From positions 3,658,001 through 3,722,000 of the forward strand of contig NZ_JAUSVA010000002.1 in assembly GCF_030813695.1 (NCBI RefSeq): a stretch of DNA of 64,000 nucleotides, given 5' to 3'. The translations under genes were made by a program, and so were the position numbers. The notes below the pieces were generated by a model that was not told where the DNA came from, did not search any database, and saw nothing but the letters and a program-made list of their open reading frames with translations. This DNA comes from Kitasatospora herbaricolor. GTDB taxonomy: Bacteria; Actinomycetota; Actinomycetes; Streptomycetales; Streptomycetaceae. Of the stretch, positions 9,491 through 17,680 are shown piece by piece (position 1 is the first letter of the stretch; each line of letters starts with the position of its first letter).

Positions 9491-9496
9491 TAGACT
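9491..9496 (+). promoter_or_regulatory. Candidate -10 box (TAGACT) for accA2
   Basis: TAGACT lies 26 bases ahead of the accA2 start codon and would give a leader of about 20 bases that carries the AAGAAGGGAG ribosome site. No clear -35 is visible. The preceding 190 bases hold nothing else that I can identify. Confidence 0.4.
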
Positions 9497-9522
9497 CGAC
9501 GAGGTTCAAGAAGGGAGCCATT

Positions 9523-11298
9523 GTGCGCAAGGTGCTCATCGCCAACCGCGGAGAAATCGCCGTCCGCGTCGCCCGGGCCTGCTCGGATGCCGGTATCGCC
9601 AGCGTCGCCGTCTACGCCGAGCCGGACCGGGATGCGCTGCACGTCCGCGCGGCCGACGAGGCGTACGCGCTCGGCGGCGACACCCCCGGCACCAGCTACC
9701 TGGACATCGCCAAGGTGCTGAAGGCGGCCGCCGACTCCGGTGCGGACGCCGTCCACCCGGGCTACGGCTTCCTCTCCGAGAACGCCGACTTCGCCCAGGC
9801 CGTCCTCGACGCGGGCCTGACCTGGATCGGCCCGCCGCCGCAGGCCATCCGCGACCTCGGTGACAAGGTCACCGCCCGGCACGTGGCGCAGCGCGCCGGT
9901 GCCCCGCTGGTCGCCGGCACCCCGGAGCCCGTCTCCGGCGCCGACGAGGTCGTCGCCTTCGCCACCGAGCACGGCCTGCCGGTCGCCATCAAGGCGGCGT
10001 TCGGCGGCGGCGGCCGCGGCCTGAAGGTCGCCCGCACGCTGGAGGAGATCCCCGAGCTGTACGACTCGGCCGTCCGCGAGGCGGTCGCCGCCTTCGGCCG
10101 CGGCGAGTGCTTCGTCGAGCAGTACCTCGACAAGCCGCGGCACGTGGAGACCCAGTGCCTGGCCGACCAGCACGGCAACGTGGTGATCGTCTCCACCCGT
10201 GACTGCTCGCTGCAGCGCCGGCACCAGAAGCTGGTCGAGGAGGCGCCCGCGCCGTTCCTGACCGCCGAGCAGAACGCCGAGCTGTACCGGGCGTCCAAGG
10301 CCATCCTGCGCGAGGCCGGCTACGTCGGCGCGGGCACCTGCGAGTTCCTGGTGTCGCAGGACGGCCTGATCTCCTTCCTGGAGGTCAACACCCGTCTGCA
10401 GGTCGAGCACCCGGTCTCCGAGGAGGTCACCGGGATCGACCTGGTCCGCGAGATGTTCCGGATCGCCGACGGCGAGGAGCTGGGGTACGACGACCCGGCG
10501 GTGCGCGGTCACTCGATCGAGTTCCGGATCAACGGCGAGGACCCGGGCCGCGGCTTCCTGCCCGCCCCCGGCAACGTCACGCTGTTCTCGCCGCCGTCCG
10601 GCCCGGGCGTGCGGCTGGACGCCGGTGTCGAGACCGGCTCGGTCATCGGCCCGGCCTGGGACTCGCTGCTGGCGAAGCTGATCGTCACCGGCGCCACCCG
10701 CAAGCAGGCGCTGCAGCGCGCCGCGCGTGCGCTCGCCGAGTTCAAGGTGGAGGGCATGGCCACGGCCATCCCGTTCCACCAGGCCGTGGTCACCGACCCG
10801 GCGTTCGCGCCGGAGGTGCACGGCGGCGAGGGGCCCTTCACGGTCTTCACCCGCTGGATCGAGACCGAGTTCCAGAACACCATCCCGGCGTTCACGGGCG
10901 CGGGCGGCGAGGCCGACGAGGCCGACGCCCGCGAGACCGTGGTGGTCGAGGTCGGCGGCAAGCGGATCGAGGTCTCGCTGCCCTCGTCCCTCGGTGTCTC
11001 GGCCGCTCCGGCCGGCGCAGCCGCGGGTGCCAAGGCCAAGCGCCGGGTCGGCGCCAAGAAGGCCGGTTCGGCGGTCAGCGGTGACACCCTGGCGTCGCCG
11101 ATGCAGGGCACCATCGTCAAGGTCGCCGTCGAGGAGGGCCAGGTCGTCGCGGAGGGCGAGCTGATCGTCGTCCTGGAGGCGATGAAGATGGAGCAGCCGC
11201 TGAACGCGCACAAGGCCGGCACCATCGTCGGTCTGAAGGCCGAGGTCGGTGCGAGCGTCAGCAGTGGCGCGGCGCTCTGCGAGATCAAGGACAACTGA
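9523..11298 (+). CDS. accA2: Acetyl/propionyl-CoA carboxylase alpha subunit (biotin carboxylase plus BCCP)
   Basis: 591 residues from GTG at 9523 with AAGAAGGGAG upstream. It begins with the biotin carboxylase N-domain ([20 protein letters not shown]), continues with the ATP-grasp domain ([12 protein letters not shown]) and biotin carboxylase C-domain, and ends with an 80-residue biotinyl domain in which EAMKMEQ carries Lys555. It carboxylates its own biotin with ATP and bicarbonate and serves the beta subunits PccB and AccB. An Ala/Lys-rich hinge (about 495-525) joins the two halves. BirA, encoded at 4437-5351, should biotinylate it. Confidence 0.96.
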   Translation: MRKVLIANRGEIAVRVARACSDAGIASVAVYAEPDRDALHVRAADEAYALGGDTPGTSYLDIAKVLKAAADSGADAVHPGYGFLSENADFAQAVLDAGLTWIGPPPQAIRDLGDKVTARHVAQRAGAPLVAGTPEPVSGADEVVAFATEHGLPVAIKAAFGGGGRGLKVARTLEEIPELYDSAVREAVAAFGRGECFVEQYLDKPRHVETQCLADQHGNVVIVSTRDCSLQRRHQKLVEEAPAPFLTAEQNAELYRASKAILREAGYVGAGTCEFLVSQDGLISFLEVNTRLQVEHPVSEEVTGIDLVREMFRIADGEELGYDDPAVRGHSIEFRINGEDPGRGFLPAPGNVTLFSPPSGPGVRLDAGVETGSVIGPAWDSLLAKLIVTGATRKQALQRAARALAEFKVEGMATAIPFHQAVVTDPAFAPEVHGGEGPFTVFTRWIETEFQNTIPAFTGAGGEADEADARETVVVEVGGKRIEVSLPSSLGVSAAPAGAAAGAKAKRRVGAKKAGSAVSGDTLASPMQGTIVKVAVEEGQVVAEGELIVVLEAMKMEQPLNAHKAGTIVGLKAEVGASVSSGAALCEIKDN

Positions 11299-11318
11299 CG
11301 CGGGATCCGCGCCGTCGG

Positions 11319-11350
11319 GCGGCCCGTACACCTCCGGGTGTGCGGGCCGC
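11319..11350 (+). terminator. Strong hairpin after accA2
   Basis: GCGGCCCG (11319-11326) pairs with CGGGCCGC (11343-11350), and an inner ACACC/GGTGT extends the stem after one mismatch. It begins about 20 bases beyond the accA2 stop. Confidence 0.65.
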
Positions 11351-11780
11351 TCCGGCGTTCCCGGGGCTGCCGTCCGTAGCGGCGGGGGCTCTCGTCCATG
11401 CCGTCCGGGGCTGCCGTCCGTGCCGTCCCGGGGCCCGGGCGCCGGAGGGCACGACGGGTGAGCACCACCGCCCGACGCACCCCGGCGACGTCTGCTTCCG
11501 GCCGAATTCACGCTGCCGTCATGCTCCGGCTCGGCCCGCGCCCCACCCTTCCGCTAGATTGACGGCGCGTCGCACCGAGGTCCCGGCACGGGCTCGGCGG
11601 CGCACCCGTCATCGCCCGGCGGACGGCCACCCCGCCGCCGGGCGTTCCGCGTCCGGGCGGCTGCGCGCCGCCGCGGGCCCGCCCCAGCTCGCCCCACCCG
11701 CCGGTCCCCGCGGCGGCCGGCTCCCCGTGCCCACGGCCGAGGGGCCGGCCCGCGCCGGGACCGCTCCTCCGGAGTCGTCC
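11351..11780. other. Gene-free gap with a candidate promoter
   Basis: About 430 bases without a convincing gene. A 14-base direct repeat (GGGCTGCCGTCCGT) occurs near 11364 and 11408. A possible -10 TAGATT at 11555-11560 faces the esterase gene and would give a long leader of about 210 bases. Nothing else seen. Confidence 0.35.
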
Positions 11781-13142
11781 ATGCCCCAGCCCCAAGGCCC
11801 CCGTCCGTACCACCGGCGCACGGCGGCCGCCGGCACGCTCGTCCTCGCCGCCCTCTGCCTCGGCGGCGGCCCGGCCACGGCCGCGCCCGCGGCGCCGGAG
11901 CGGCCGGCGCGCGGCGCCGACGGCGGCCACCGCCCGGACGTCCGGCTGCTGGACACCATCACCGTCCCGGTGGGCACCGTGCTGGACGGGGTGCCCTTCG
12001 GCGGCATCTCCGGCATCGACTACGACCCGCGCTCCGGCCGCTACGTGGTCCTCAGCGACGACCGCTCCGAGCTGGCCCCGGCCCGCTTCCACATCCTGCG
12101 GCTGCCGCTGGACGCCAAGGGCTTCGCGGTCCGCTCCCCGCAGCCGGCCGGCGGCACGGTGCTGACCGGCCCCGACGGCAAGCCCTTCCCCCGGCCGACG
12201 GTGGACCCGGAGGCGATCCGCTGGACGCCCGGCGGCAAGGGCCTGCTGTGGACCAGCGAGGGCGCCGCCGCGGCCGGCCTGCCACCGTTCGTGCGCGAGG
12301 CGGCCCCGGACGGCGGCCACCGGCGGGAGCTGCCGCTGCCGGCGGCGTACCGGCCGGTGCTCGCGGCGGACGGCACGCCGGTCTCCGGCGTCCGCGACAA
12401 CCAGGCCTTCGAGGGGCTGACGCTCTCCCTGGACGGCTCCAAGGTGGTCACCCTGACGGAGGGTCCGCTGGTGCAGGACGGTCCGGCGCCGACCGCCGGC
12501 GCCGGCGGTCGCTCCCGCCTGCTGGTGCAGGGCCGCGCCGACGGCCGGACGCTGGGCGAGTTCGTCTACCCGCTCGGGCCGCCGGCCGACGCCGGTCCGG
12601 TGCCGGCCGGCGCCCAGCGCGGCGCCTCGGAGATCCTGGCGGTCAACGAGAGCGACTACCTGGTGGTCGAGCGGACCGCCCGGTCCGGCACCGACTTCGG
12701 CATCCGGATCTGGTGGACCACCACGGTCGGCGCCACCGACGTGCGCGGCCGGGCCGCGCTGGCCGGCACCGAGCGGGCGATGGCCAAGCGGCTGCTGTTC
12801 GACTTCGCGACCACCGGGACCGCCCCCGACAACGTCGAGGGCCTCACCTGGGGTCCACAGCTGGCGGACGGCTCCCGGTCCCTCGTACTGGTCACCGACG
12901 ACAACTTCGGCGCCCTCGGCAGCCCGGGCACGGCCTTCCACCTGCTGGCCGTCCGCCCGGGGCTGCTGGCCGTGCACAGCCCGGACGTCGACCACGACGG
13001 GTCCGTCGACCGGGCGGACCTGCGGCGGCTGCTCCGGTCCGGCCGGGCCGGCGACCTGAACGGCGACGGCCGGACGGACGGACGGGACATACGGCTCTGG
13101 GGCTCGTACGGCCGCACCTTCCCCTTCCCGCGCGGGGACTGA
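11781..13142 (+). CDS. Secreted esterase-like/phytase-like protein with dockerin-like Ca-binding tail
   Basis: 453 residues from ATG at 11781 with GGAG upstream. Residues 1-37 form a signal peptide (LVLAALCLGGGPATAA). The central 350 residues match the 'esterase-like activity of phytase' family: GISGIDYDPRSGRYVVLSDD, DPEAIRW, DNQAFEGLTLS and DNVEGLTWGP, the layout of a beta-propeller that may act on phosphate esters outside the cell. After it come two Ca-loop motifs, DVDHDGSVDRADL (402-414) and DLNGDGRTDGRDI (425-437), the duplicated F-hand pattern of type I dockerins. The gene stands alone, downstream of the accA2 terminator. Substrate unknown. Confidence 0.82.
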   Translation: MPQPQGPRPYHRRTAAAGTLVLAALCLGGGPATAAPAAPERPARGADGGHRPDVRLLDTITVPVGTVLDGVPFGGISGIDYDPRSGRYVVLSDDRSELAPARFHILRLPLDAKGFAVRSPQPAGGTVLTGPDGKPFPRPTVDPEAIRWTPGGKGLLWTSEGAAAAGLPPFVREAAPDGGHRRELPLPAAYRPVLAADGTPVSGVRDNQAFEGLTLSLDGSKVVTLTEGPLVQDGPAPTAGAGGRSRLLVQGRADGRTLGEFVYPLGPPADAGPVPAGAQRGASEILAVNESDYLVVERTARSGTDFGIRIWWTTTVGATDVRGRAALAGTERAMAKRLLFDFATTGTAPDNVEGLTWGPQLADGSRSLVLVTDDNFGALGSPGTAFHLLAVRPGLLAVHSPDVDHDGSVDRADLRRLLRSGRAGDLNGDGRTDGRDIRLWGSYGRTFPFPRGD

Positions 13143-13217
13143 CGCACCGGCGGCAGCGCCCGGGAACCACGGGCCGGCGTCGCGGCTGCGGCCGGTCGGG
13201 CCCGCCCCGACGCCGGG

Positions 13218-14177
13218 TCAGGGGCGCCCGGAGGCGAGCGGACGGACGATCATGCCGCTGTGCGCGCCGGGGCGGCGCTGGCCGGGCAACGGCGCGGCGC
13301 CGGGCGGCGGCGGGCCGGCCCGGCGCGGGCCGACACCGAGCGGGGCCTGGTGCTGCACCGGGCCGGTGCCGTGCACCGGCTGGTCGACCGGCAGCCCGAG
13401 CGGGGCGACGTCGATCTGCACGCCGCAGTCGGCCAGCGCGTCCAGCTCTCGGGCGGTGGCGTCGTCCGCGGTGGCGTGCTCGTCCGTCACCAGGCGGGTG
13501 ATGGCGTCGGTCGGGACGGTCTGGAACATGGTGTCCGCGCCGAGCTTGGTGTGGTCGGCGAGGACGATGACCTCGGCGGCCGACTGCACCAGAGCCCGGT
13601 CCACGCTCGCGGAGAGCATGTTCGTGGTCGACAGCCCGCGCTCGGCGGTCAGCCCACTGCCGGAGATGAAGGCCTTGGAGACCCGCAGCCCGTGCAGCGA
13701 CTGCTCGGCGCCGCTGCCGACCAGGGCGTAGTTGGACCCCCGGAGGGTGCCCCCGGTCATCACCACCTCCACCCGGTTGGCGTGCGCCAGGGCCTGGGCG
13801 ACCAGCAGGGAGTTGGTCACCACCGTCAGCCCCGGCACCCGGGCGAGCCGGCGGGCCAGCTCCTGGGTGGTGGTGCCGGCGCCCACCACGACGGCGTCGC
13901 CCTCGGCCACCAGGCCGGCCGCGAGATCGGCGATGGCGCTCTTCTCGGCGGCGGCGAGATGGGTCTTCTGCGGATATCCGGGTTCGCGGCTGAAGCCGCC
14001 GGGGAGCACCGCGCCGCCGTGACGGCGGTCGAGGAGCCCTTCTGCCTCCAGTGCCCGTACGTCCCTGCGGACGGTCACTTCGGAGGTCTGGACGACGCGG
14101 GCCAGTTCACGGAGCGACACTGCTCCGTTGGCGCGCACCATTTCGAGGATCAACTGGCGACGTTCTGCTGCAAACAC
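13218..14177 (-). CDS. DeoR-family transcription regulator
   Basis: 319 residues from GTG at 14177. An N-terminal winged helix (RRQLILEMVRANGAVSLRELARVVQTSEVTVRRDVRAL) is followed by the DeoR sugar-phosphate-sensing domain (AVVVGAGTTTQELARRL, TNSLLVAQAL, DHTKLGA). The last 60 residues are Pro/Gly/Arg-rich and not part of the family fold. Members respond to phosphorylated sugars. It is placed a few kb upstream of the nucleoside genes, so it is one candidate for the regulator that binds the CTACGCGCGTAG palindromes, though that is inference. Its own promoter carries an inverted repeat (14252-14278). Confidence 0.9.
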   Translation of the reverse strand: MFAAERRQLILEMVRANGAVSLRELARVVQTSEVTVRRDVRALEAEGLLDRRHGGAVLPGGFSREPGYPQKTHLAAAEKSAIADLAAGLVAEGDAVVVGAGTTTQELARRLARVPGLTVVTNSLLVAQALAHANRVEVVMTGGTLRGSNYALVGSGAEQSLHGLRVSKAFISGSGLTAERGLSTTNMLSASVDRALVQSAAEVIVLADHTKLGADTMFQTVPTDAITRLVTDEHATADDATARELDALADCGVQIDVAPLGLPVDQPVHGTGPVQHQAPLGVGPRRAGPPPPGAAPLPGQRRPGAHSGMIVRPLASGRP

Positions 14178-14251
14178 AGAACCGACGGTAACTGAATGAC
14201 CGTCTGCTTTCAGGCGTTTGCTCCTGGTAACGGGAATTGCTCACACAAGAG

Positions 14252-14278
14252 CGGCGCGTGACCGTACACTACGCGCCG
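14252..14278 (-). promoter_or_regulatory. Inverted repeat over the promoter region of the DeoR-family gene
   Basis: CGGCGCGT and ACGCGCCG, 8-base arms around 11 bases that include a possible -10 TAGTGT on the minus strand. The right arm reads CTACGCGC, the same as one half of the palindrome found before the nucleoside genes, but the second half is not conserved. Possibly an autoregulatory site. Confidence 0.4.
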
Positions 14279-14375
14279 TCAGACCCCGGGGAGCACGCCC
14301 GCCGTACGGGTGATGCGCCGGCGCGCGCAACGGGCGGCCGCGTCGCGACGGCCGCCCCAACTGCTCATTCCCCGC

Positions 14376-15830
14376 TCAGGATTCGCCCTCGGCGCGCTTG
14401 CGGATGTGCAACTGCCGGGCGGCCTCGGCGGTGGAACCGGACACCGAGGGGTAGACGGTGAACGCGCTGGCCACCTGTTCGACCGTCAAATTGGCGTCCA
14501 CGGCGAGCGAAATCGGGTGGATCAGCTCGCTCGCGCGCGGTGCCACCACGACGCCGCCGACCACGATGCCGGTGCCCGGGCGGCAGAACAGCTTCACGAA
14601 GCCGTCCCGGATGCCCTGCATCTTGGCCCGCGGGTTGCCGCGCAGCGGGAGCTTCACCTCGACCGCGTCCATCTTCCCGCAGGAGACGTCGGCCGCGGTG
14701 TAGCCGACCGTGGCGATCTCCGGGTCGGTGAAGACGTTGGAGGCCACCGTCTTGAGGTTCAGCGGCTGCACCGCGTCGCCCAGCGCGTGGTACATCGCGA
14801 TCCGGCCCTGCATCGCGGCCACCGAGGCCAGCATGAAGACGCCGGTGCAGTCGCCGGCCGCGTAGACGCCCGGGGCGCTGGTCCGGGAGACCCGGTCGAC
14901 CTGGATCTGGCCCCAGTCGTTGAGCTTGACCCCGGCCTCCTCCAGACCCATCTCCGCGGTGTTGGGGATCGAGCCGACCGCCATCAGGCAGTGCGTGCCC
15001 CGGATCACCTGGCCGTCGGCGAGGGAGACCTCCACGTGGTCGCCGACCCGCTTGGCGCCCTCCGCCCGCGAGCGGCTCATCACGTTCATGCCGCGGCGGC
15101 GGAAGACCTCCTCCAGCACCTCGGCCGCGTCCGGGTCCTCGCCCGGCAGCACCCGGTCGCGGCTGGAGACCAGCGTGACCTTGGAGCCGAGCGCCTGGTA
15201 CGCGCCGGCGAACTCGGCGCCGGTGACGCCGGAGCCGACCACGATCAGCTCGCGCGGCAGCTCCTCCAGGTCGTAGACCTGGGTCCAGGACAGGATCCGC
15301 TCGCCGTCGGGCTGCGCGTCGGGCAGCTCGCGCGGGTGGGCGCCGGTGGCGATCAGCACCGCGTCGGCGCGCAGCGTCTGGACGCCGCCGTCGGGGCCGT
15401 CCACCAGCACCTCGCGGGAGCCGTCCGCGGCCTGCCCGCCGCCCCCGAGCCGGCCCTTGCCGCGCAGCACGGTCACGCCGGCCCGGGTCACGGACTGGGT
15501 GATGTCGTGCGACTGGGCGATCGCCAGGCGCTTGACGCGTCGGTTGACCTTGCCGAGGTCCACGCCGACGACCCGGGCCGAGCCCTCGATCGGGGGAGTG
15601 TCGTCCGCGACGATGATGCCGAGTTCCTCGTACGAGCTGTCGAAGGTGGTCATCACCTCCGCGGTCGCGATCAGCGTCTTCGACGGCACGCAGTCCGTGA
15701 GCACCGCCGATCCGCCGAGGCCGTCGCGGTCGACGACGGTCACCTCCGCGCCGAGCTGGGCCGCCACCAGGGCTGCCTCGTATCCGCCAGGTCCGCCACC
15801 GATGATCACGATCCGAGTCACGTGCACCAT
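14376..15830 (-). CDS. lpdA: LpdA-type flavoprotein, NAD(P)H quinone reductase-like, without the redox disulfide
   Basis: 484 residues from ATG at 15830. FAD- and NAD-binding Rossmann motifs are clear (GGGPGG at 11-16; VVGSGVTGAEFAGAY), with the interface domain at the C-terminus. In true dihydrolipoamide dehydrogenase a Cys-x4-Cys pair follows the first strand; here Cys47 (DCVPSK) is kept but its partner at position 42 is Ala. The C-terminal His-Glu dyad is also absent (VYPSVSGSTAEAA). This is the pattern of Mycobacterium LpdA (Rv3303c), an NAD(P)H quinone reductase, not a pyruvate dehydrogenase component. It is divergent from the neighbouring cyclotransferase-like gene. Confidence 0.85.
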   Translation of the reverse strand: MVHVTRIVIIGGGPGGYEAALVAAQLGAEVTVVDRDGLGGSAVLTDCVPSKTLIATAEVMTTFDSSYEELGIIVADDTPPIEGSARVVGVDLGKVNRRVKRLAIAQSHDITQSVTRAGVTVLRGKGRLGGGGQAADGSREVLVDGPDGGVQTLRADAVLIATGAHPRELPDAQPDGERILSWTQVYDLEELPRELIVVGSGVTGAEFAGAYQALGSKVTLVSSRDRVLPGEDPDAAEVLEEVFRRRGMNVMSRSRAEGAKRVGDHVEVSLADGQVIRGTHCLMAVGSIPNTAEMGLEEAGVKLNDWGQIQVDRVSRTSAPGVYAAGDCTGVFMLASVAAMQGRIAMYHALGDAVQPLNLKTVASNVFTDPEIATVGYTAADVSCGKMDAVEVKLPLRGNPRAKMQGIRDGFVKLFCRPGTGIVVGGVVVAPRASELIHPISLAVDANLTVEQVASAFTVYPSVSGSTAEAARQLHIRKRAEGES

Positions 15831-15975
15831 TGTCCCGCACGCCGACCCCGCCGCCACGCCGGGGTCACGGCTGCCCCGCGAACAGTGGGCGACGAACGGC
15901 CCGGCGGCGGCCCGGCACACCCGTGGAAGCTCCCCCCGGCCGGTTCCCGCGTTCAACTCCCGTAGGCTGACGCCC

Positions 15976-16413
15976 ATGCCCCTCTACGCCGCGTATGCCA
16001 CCAATCTCGATGCCCGGCAGATGACCCGCCGTGCCCCGCACTCCCCACTGCGCGGGACGGGCTGGCTGGACGGCTGGCGGCTGACCTTCGGCGGCGAGCA
16101 GCTCGGCTGGGAGGGCTCGCTGGCCACGGTGGTGGAGGACGAGAAGGAGCAGGTCTTCGTCTCGCTCTACGACGTCGCGCCGATGGACGAGGAGGGGCTG
16201 GACCGCTGGGAGGGCGTGCAACTCGGCATCTACCGCAAGATGAAGCTGCGGGCGCACACCCTGGACGGCGACATCCAGGTCTGGACGTACGTCCTGAACG
16301 ACTACGAGGGCGGACTGCCCGCAGCCCGCTACCTCGGGCTGATCGCGGACGCGGCCGAGAGCGCCGGCGCCCCCCACGACTACGTGCTGGACCTGCGCCG
16401 CCGGCCCTGCTGA
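15976..16413 (+). CDS. Gamma-glutamylcyclotransferase-like protein
   Basis: 145 residues from ATG at 15976. It starts MPLYAAYATNLDARQM, the Y-G/A-x-N-L substrate loop of the cyclotransferase fold, and includes a Glu-rich central part (VSLYDVAPMDEEGLDRWEG) and the Tyr-rich YRKMKLRAHTLDG segment. Members remove gamma-glutamyl groups as 5-oxoproline, but many bacterial ones have unproven activity. Its position just before a locus for gamma-linked polyglutamate-type polymers may be chance, since this gene is syntenic in Streptomyces. Confidence 0.8.
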   Translation: MPLYAAYATNLDARQMTRRAPHSPLRGTGWLDGWRLTFGGEQLGWEGSLATVVEDEKEQVFVSLYDVAPMDEEGLDRWEGVQLGIYRKMKLRAHTLDGDIQVWTYVLNDYEGGLPAARYLGLIADAAESAGAPHDYVLDLRRRPC

Positions 16414-16448
16414 CGGCACCCGCCGGGGCACCGGCCGGGCCGGGCCCC

Positions 16449-17432
16449 TCAGGGCGAGCGGCGGGCCGCGCTCCAGGAACGGGCGGTCACGCCCAGTGCG
16501 GCCGCCACCTCGGCGCGCCGCGCCGGGTCGGTCCGCAGGCCGTTGCCCAGTTCCACGTGCAGCCAGGGCACGCCGAGGCCGGCGGCGAACCTGCCCTGCA
16601 CGTTGGTCGTGCCCTCCAGGTGCCCGCACCTGTCACGCCAGGCGCGGCAGACCGCGAACCCGGCGCCCTCCAGGCCGTCGGCGGTGAGCTGGGCGGCCGG
16701 ACCGGGCGAGGAACTCCCACCGGAGACCACAGCGTCCCGTCCGGGCAGGCTGCCCTCGTCGAACCCGTGCACCTGGATGCCCGGCAGCCCGCGGGCCGCC
16801 AGCGCCCCGATCACCGCGTCGAACACCGTGTCCGTCCGGTGGGCCGGGTCGGAGGAACCGCCCGCCCCGGCCTTGCGGTGCGCCCCCGCCAGCACCATCA
16901 CCCCGCCCGGCGCCGCCCGGAAGGCAGCCACGCCCAGGAGTTCGGTGTCGGTGTCGAAGACCGGATGGGGCACCTGGACCGACCAGGACGCCTTCGCCGA
17001 CAGGTCCAGGTACACCCGGCCCCAGCCGCGCTCGGCCTCGCTGCCCCCGGACGCGTCCGCGATCTCGGCGAACCGCCGCCCCGAAGCGCTGTCCACCCAC
17101 TCGGTCAGCCGGTAGCCGGCCGCCCGCAGGCGCGGACCGGCCTGAGCCGGGCCGCCCTCCACCGCCTGCGCCACACCGTCCGCGACCGCGCGCCGCTGCT
17201 CCTCGTCGGGCGTGGTGTAGGGCGTGGAGGGGCCGAAACCGGCGGTGTAGGCGTGCACCCGGGCGGCCAGATCGACCTGCTCGGGCCCGGCCGGGGCCGC
17301 CTGCCCCGTCGCACCGTCCGCCCCGGATCCGTCACGGGCGCCGCCGAGCGCCGCCGTGAGCACCACGGCCAGCACGGCCAGAGCCAGCAGCACCACCGGA
17401 AGGGCCCGGCGCCGGGCAACCCGTATGTCCAT
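16449..17432 (-). CDS. Exported protein, candidate zinc amidohydrolase of the poly-gamma-glutamate hydrolase type
   Basis: 327 residues from ATG at 17432. Residues 8-30 are a signal anchor after a basic start. The C-terminal 180 residues hold spaced acidic and histidine motifs: VPHPVFDTDTE (His156, Asp160, Glu164), VLAGAHRKAG (His185), IQVHGFDE (His222), GTTNVQGR and WLHVELGNGLR (His292, Glu294). The order IHG - GG - GF - N.QG - LELxxGLR resembles the Bacillus YjqB / phage poly-gamma-glutamate hydrolase pattern, but similarity is weak and judged by eye. It is divergent from the PgsB-PgsC operon, which fits a polymer-release role. If not that, it is an uncharacterised exported protein. Confidence 0.55.
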   Translation of the reverse strand: MDIRVARRRALPVVLLALAVLAVVLTAALGGARDGSGADGATGQAAPAGPEQVDLAARVHAYTAGFGPSTPYTTPDEEQRRAVADGVAQAVEGGPAQAGPRLRAAGYRLTEWVDSASGRRFAEIADASGGSEAERGWGRVYLDLSAKASWSVQVPHPVFDTDTELLGVAAFRAAPGGVMVLAGAHRKAGAGGSSDPAHRTDTVFDAVIGALAARGLPGIQVHGFDEGSLPGRDAVVSGGSSSPGPAAQLTADGLEGAGFAVCRAWRDRCGHLEGTTNVQGRFAAGLGVPWLHVELGNGLRTDPARRAEVAAALGVTARSWSAARRSP

Positions 17433-17552
17433 GCCGGAGAACCTACCGGCCCGCGCGGGAGGTGACGGCCGGGGCTGTCGCAAACCGATAAGGATCCCGG
17501 GGCCGGCGGCAGCCGGTCAGGCGAACGACCGGATCGATACCGCTCCGTTACC

Positions 17553-17588
17553 GTACCCCGCCGATCGGCGGGCTCGGGTACGTATGCT
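17553..17588 (+). promoter_or_regulatory. Palindromic operator and -10 box ahead of the PgsB-PgsC operon
   Basis: A perfect 16-base palindrome CCCGCCGATCGGCGGG is at 17557-17572. An outer pair GTACCC (17553-17558) and GGGTAC (17576-17581) partly overlaps it. Immediately after comes TATGCT (17583-17588), a good -10. The palindrome would cover the -35 to -10 spacer, so a repressor site is likely. The regulator is not evident in the window. Confidence 0.5.
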
Positions 17589-17680
17589 GTTCAGGCTTCA
17601 ATCGCTCACCCGTGCGAGGCGTCGGGGGCCCCGCTCGCCCGTCCGTCCCGTTCCGGCCCACACCGACATCGAGGCCCTTC

